Assembly (NCBI GenBank): GCA_025656895.1
Contig: JAHXHF010000203.1
Location: forward strand, 1-16,211
Length of the DNA stretch: 16,211 nucleotides
Reading direction: 5' to 3'
DNA from: a gamma proteobacterium symbiont of Bathyaustriella thionipta
GTDB taxonomy: Bacteria; Pseudomonadota; Gammaproteobacteria; Chromatiales; Chromatiaceae
This document shows, piece after piece, positions 13,311 to 16,211 of this stretch. How positions within the stretch are numbered: position 1 is the stretch's first letter; each line of letters begins with the position of its first letter. A program made the translations under genes and the position numbers. The notes beneath the pieces were generated by a model. It made no database searches, was not told the origin of the DNA, and saw only the letters and a list, made by a program, of their open reading frames with translations.

Positions 13311-15989
13311 CTAAGGGCTATCGCTGTATTTGGCTTTCAGTGCAAACGGAATATCGATTATTTCCTGCTTGTCAGCCAGCATAAGTTGCAGATGATCAAT
13401 ATCATCGCGCAAATCAAATTGAATCGACCATTGGCCATCGGCAAAGCTTAGCTGCGCGGGAAAAATCTTCTCGCCACTTTTTGTAACCTGCAGCAGGTTA
13501 ATGAATTTTTCTATCTTGCCGCTGACGCTGTAACTGATTCTGGCGATGAAATCGGCATCAATAAGCCGAAGTTTTATCTGCACGCCTTCTGCAACAGCGG
13601 GCTGATAAAAGCCGGGAAGTGGTAATTCCAGTGTCTTTATCGATTGGGGCAGACGCAGCAGCAGTTTGCCTTGAATATTGGATAGTTTCTGGCCTTTTTG
13701 GGCGCCAATATCAATATTTTCCAGCAGGCTGGTAAAAGCAAGTTCATTAATCGTGGTAGAAGCTACAAAGCTTCCGTCCTGACGGTAGGAAGGCTTGGCT
13801 TTAAGTGGCTGGCGAACAATGCTTTTGCTATCGGCTTGCGAGTTCATCTGAATTTCAATGGCTCCCAGATTATCCACCAGTGACGGGATAAGCGGCAGCA
13901 ACAATCTTATGTCAGGCTGAAAGCGCCAGTTGTTTTTTACGTCATGCAACAGCCACAGTCTTATCGGGCTGTGGCTGAAATCAGCCACAACCGGAGTATT
14001 GGAATACTGGTATTGTGATAACTTTGCAGGGTCAACATCGGCAACCCGGGCTGAATTCCATTGATTCCATTCCTGAACAGATACCGCCGCCGGCAACTGA
14101 TGTCCGGCCTGCGCCTGGGCTTGCTGGCCACGTGAACTTAGCAGAGCATCACCGGCTAAAGTAAAATCAACTTTTTGATGAGCCATGCGGGTGGCAATAA
14201 AGAACTCAAGTTTGCCTATATCACCCCGAAAAGTTTGCGTGACCGCATCAAAAGAAGACATGGAAAAGCCTTTTTGCAGCACTTTTCCCTGTTTGTTGAG
14301 CGCGCGTACCTCGATCAGTTTATCGCTATCCCCACTGATGCGGTAAGACACGGATTGTTGTTTGACCGAGCTGATGAATACTCTCAGGCCTTCCATATTA
14401 ATGGATTCACCCACGGCGGCTGGCAGCGTTATGCGCTGGACTTCACCGGGAGCCGTGAACTCAATCGAGCCGTTGATTTGCTCAATATCGGCAAGCGAAG
14501 TACCCGCTTTCAGCCGAATGGTTTTGCTGACATAGGCATGCAGGTTTGATGTGTTGAAACCATGGGCGGGCTTTTCATTTTTTTCAGCAAAGCGGGGCAG
14601 TTTGTCGATACAACGTTCATCACGCATCAGTTCTTCAGCGTTCTTGCCCTGCACCGAGTTAATCATCAAACTTAAGTCGGCCTTGGATGCGAACCAGAAA
14701 CCATCAATCTCGGGAACCTGCATTTGCGCCTTGATATCCAGTTCCAGCAAGTCACTTTCTTTACCCAGCGAGGCTCGTGATAGATCAACCGCGAAAGGGC
14801 CTTGTATAAACAGGGGCGTGGCACTGCTGTGGCCATTATCAAAATCTCCCGGATGAAGCAGTTTGCGGTTCTGAGCAAAGTTCCAGGGAGACTCGTCAAT
14901 TTGCTCGGCGGACAGTTTTTCTGCTGTCTCGGTCCCCCCGCTAAAGGCATAGGCCAGGCCTTCTTTAACCATGTCACCGGTTTTGTTCAGGGTGGCGATA
15001 TCCAGTCCCAGGCTGACATCCAGAATATCATCCCGTGCAGTGGCGTTAATGTCACCTAAAAGCCCGGCAAATGCAGGCGAGGCTGTGGCCGCCTGCTGTT
15101 GCCATTGCTGCAAGGTTTTGTTGAGGCTGGCAGAGGTATCTGTGGCCCATTCTTGAGAGGACTCAATACGTAAATTCAGCAATACACCGGCATCCAGATA
15201 GCTGATGCCAATACCGGCATAAAGGGCTTTGACTTCGGGGTTTTTAGCGGCTGCCTGAGCCGCAAGAGCGGCACTCATTCCACTGCCGGCCTTGCTGGAA
15301 TCAGCCGGAGAAAAGATAGCCAGACTGGCCAGTTTACCGCTGCGGTATTCACGCCAGTGAGACAGATCAAGATCGGCCCGGGCGCGTTTTTGTATGCGGC
15401 CCAGCAATTCATCCAGAGCATCCTGACGGGTTGACAGGATCAGCCAGTCGGGTTGTACGTGTACAAAAAAGGTTTTTACCGCTGCTTTTTTAGCCGTGCT
15501 GCTGGCGGGGCAGGCATAGGCAGCATCATCCTTTTTTTCAAGCTGGGTAAATTGATAGCGGTAATCGCTAATGCCTTCAATACGGTAAGCAGAAGCCAGA
15601 GTCTGCTGTATGCTGGCCCAGTCAAATTGACCGTGCATGACCAGGTAAGTGTTGGCAGAGGCGTCATCCAGCATGCGTACTGCAAGAAATGCCTGATCCA
15701 GATTGTGTTTAAAATCAGCCTTGCCGATATACAGTTTGCTGAACAGGTCGCCTTCATCTCCGGGTATGCTCAGCGGGCTGGGGTCTTCCTCACCGGCCAG
15801 CAGGTCCTGAATAGTCGCCCAGGTCTCATTATCAAAATAAGCCATAGCAATCAGGTCATCGGTAGCCAGCGCATCTTCCAGTACGCTTACCGATTTAGGC
15901 GGCGCTCTGTGCAGCCACAGATGAACACTGAATGCAGCTATGCCTGCCAGCAGCAACAGTATTAGAAAAACAGCAGCAATTTTTTTCAT
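13311..15989 (-). CDS. Large signal-anchored envelope protein of unknown function
   Basis: The 892-residue protein starts MKKIAAVFLILLLLAGIAAF, an N-terminal membrane anchor or signal, followed by a long soluble part that would be periplasmic. No family was recognised. Residues 113-225 (MHGQFDWASIQQTL ... FFVHVQPDWLILSTRQDALDELL) have the general look of DUF3352-like modules, a weak impression only. Two roughly 100-residue segments, 501-600 and 769-873, resemble each other: INGSIEFTAPGEVQRITLP versus IQGKLLLRLPQSIKTLELP, and VSYRISGDSDKLIEVRAL versus ISYSVSGKIEKFINLLQV. Only two Cys were found (160 and 460). AGGGGA lies five bases before the ATG, and a good promoter lies upstream. It is separated from the YiiX-YihY unit by a strong hairpin. 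Confidence 0.88.
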   Translation of the reverse strand: MKKIAAVFLILLLLAGIAAFSVHLWLHRAPPKSVSVLEDALATDDLIAMAYFDNETWATIQDLLAGEEDPSPLSIPGDEGDLFSKLYIGKADFKHNLDQAFLAVRMLDDASANTYLVMHGQFDWASIQQTLASAYRIEGISDYRYQFTQLEKKDDAAYACPASSTAKKAAVKTFFVHVQPDWLILSTRQDALDELLGRIQKRARADLDLSHWREYRSGKLASLAIFSPADSSKAGSGMSAALAAQAAAKNPEVKALYAGIGISYLDAGVLLNLRIESSQEWATDTSASLNKTLQQWQQQAATASPAFAGLLGDINATARDDILDVSLGLDIATLNKTGDMVKEGLAYAFSGGTETAEKLSAEQIDESPWNFAQNRKLLHPGDFDNGHSSATPLFIQGPFAVDLSRASLGKESDLLELDIKAQMQVPEIDGFWFASKADLSLMINSVQGKNAEELMRDERCIDKLPRFAEKNEKPAHGFNTSNLHAYVSKTIRLKAGTSLADIEQINGSIEFTAPGEVQRITLPAAVGESINMEGLRVFISSVKQQSVSYRISGDSDKLIEVRALNKQGKVLQKGFSMSSFDAVTQTFRGDIGKLEFFIATRMAHQKVDFTLAGDALLSSRGQQAQAQAGHQLPAAVSVQEWNQWNSARVADVDPAKLSQYQYSNTPVVADFSHSPIRLWLLHDVKNNWRFQPDIRLLLPLIPSLVDNLGAIEIQMNSQADSKSIVRQPLKAKPSYRQDGSFVASTTINELAFTSLLENIDIGAQKGQKLSNIQGKLLLRLPQSIKTLELPLPGFYQPAVAEGVQIKLRLIDADFIARISYSVSGKIEKFINLLQVTKSGEKIFPAQLSFADGQWSIQFDLRDDIDHLQLMLADKQEIIDIPFALKAKYSDSP

Positions 15990-16026
15990 GCGATCCCCTG
16001 GAGATTATTATTTTGAATGTTTCGAG

Positions 16027-16056
16027 AGTATAGAGGTTAATCGATTCTGCCAACAA
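16027..16056 (-). promoter_or_regulatory. Sigma-70-type promoter for the 892-residue protein gene
   Basis: Read on the minus strand, TTGTTG (16056-16051), an 18-base spacer and TATACT (16032-16027) form a plausible promoter. The ATG at 15989 would follow a leader of about 30 bases. Confidence 0.55.
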
Positions 16057-16177
16057 GGTTAGCAGAGGCATAATAAATCATTAGATTAATCTGCCTGATG
16101 CGAAATTCCCCTATAGGATGAAGCGTAAGCGCCAATAAATCAGCACCTATTATTTCACCTGTACATCGGTAACACTT

Positions 16178-16200
16178 TCTCCTGAGTATTTCACAGGAGA
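16178..16200 (+). promoter_or_regulatory. Hairpin that can mask the ribosome site of the right-edge gene
   Basis: TCTCCTG (16178-16184) pairs perfectly with CAGGAGA (16194-16200) across a 9-base loop. The second arm contains the AGGAG Shine-Dalgarno site for the ATG at 16206. If transcribed, the leader could switch between open and closed ribosome-site states. Confidence 0.45.
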
Positions 16201-16205
16201 TGATC

Positions 16206-16211
16206 ATGGAT
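16206..16211 (+). CDS. Start of a gene cut by the right edge
   Basis: ATG GAT at 16206 has AGGAG six bases upstream (16195-16199), so a plus-strand gene very likely begins here, divergent from the 892-residue protein gene. An in-frame ATG at 16200 is too close to the ribosome site. Only two codons are present, so no product can be named. The 216-base intergenic region before it (15990-16205) holds the promoter of the minus-strand gene; no clear plus-strand promoter was identified. Confidence 0.6.

Overview
The window looks like a gammaproteobacterial chromosome segment of moderate GC content. The reasons are the his-to-tat gene order, a TatC core that closely resembles the Escherichia coli protein as I remember it, and a FimV-type C-terminal motif. 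No rRNA, tRNA, CRISPR array or recognisable insertion sequence was seen. The genus cannot be named from the sequence alone.

Layout. Positions 1-166 hold no assignable gene. On the minus strand, 877-167 encodes a membrane-anchored protein with a Cys/Gly-rich tail; its reading frame is broken by an in-frame TGA at codon 20. Divergent from it, a tightly packed plus-strand cluster starts at 1013: hisB, hisH, hisA, hisF, hisI, then two genes for exported proteins (an 81-residue two-repeat protein and a SYLF/Ysc84-type lipid-binding protein), then hisE, tatA, tatB, tatC and a secreted DUF255/thioredoxin-domain protein, ending at 9139. Most junctions overlap or are under 30 bases, so one long transcript is likely. 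Two more exported-protein genes follow (MORN-repeat, glycine-zipper), then a stand-alone cyclic-nucleotide-binding-domain gene whose stop codon overlaps the stop of the convergent minus-strand gene.

The right third is minus strand: an 892-residue signal-anchored protein of unknown function with an internal duplication, a strong 19-bp hairpin, then a two-gene unit of a YiiX-like permuted papain-fold hydrolase and a YihY/BrkB membrane protein with a C-terminal winged-helix-like domain. At the far right edge a plus-strand gene begins, and its ribosome binding site can be sequestered in a hairpin.

How the genes work together. HisB, HisH, HisA, HisF, HisI and HisE cover steps 2-7 of histidine synthesis (PR-ATP pyrophosphohydrolase, PR-AMP cyclohydrolase, isomerase, cyclase/glutaminase, dehydratase); hisG, hisD and hisC are not here. 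TatABC forms a complete folded-protein export system. The most unusual items are TatC's long acidic extension capped by a FimV-C-like helical motif, the two exported-protein genes that separate hisI from hisE, the in-frame TGA, and the duplicated domain in the 892-residue protein.
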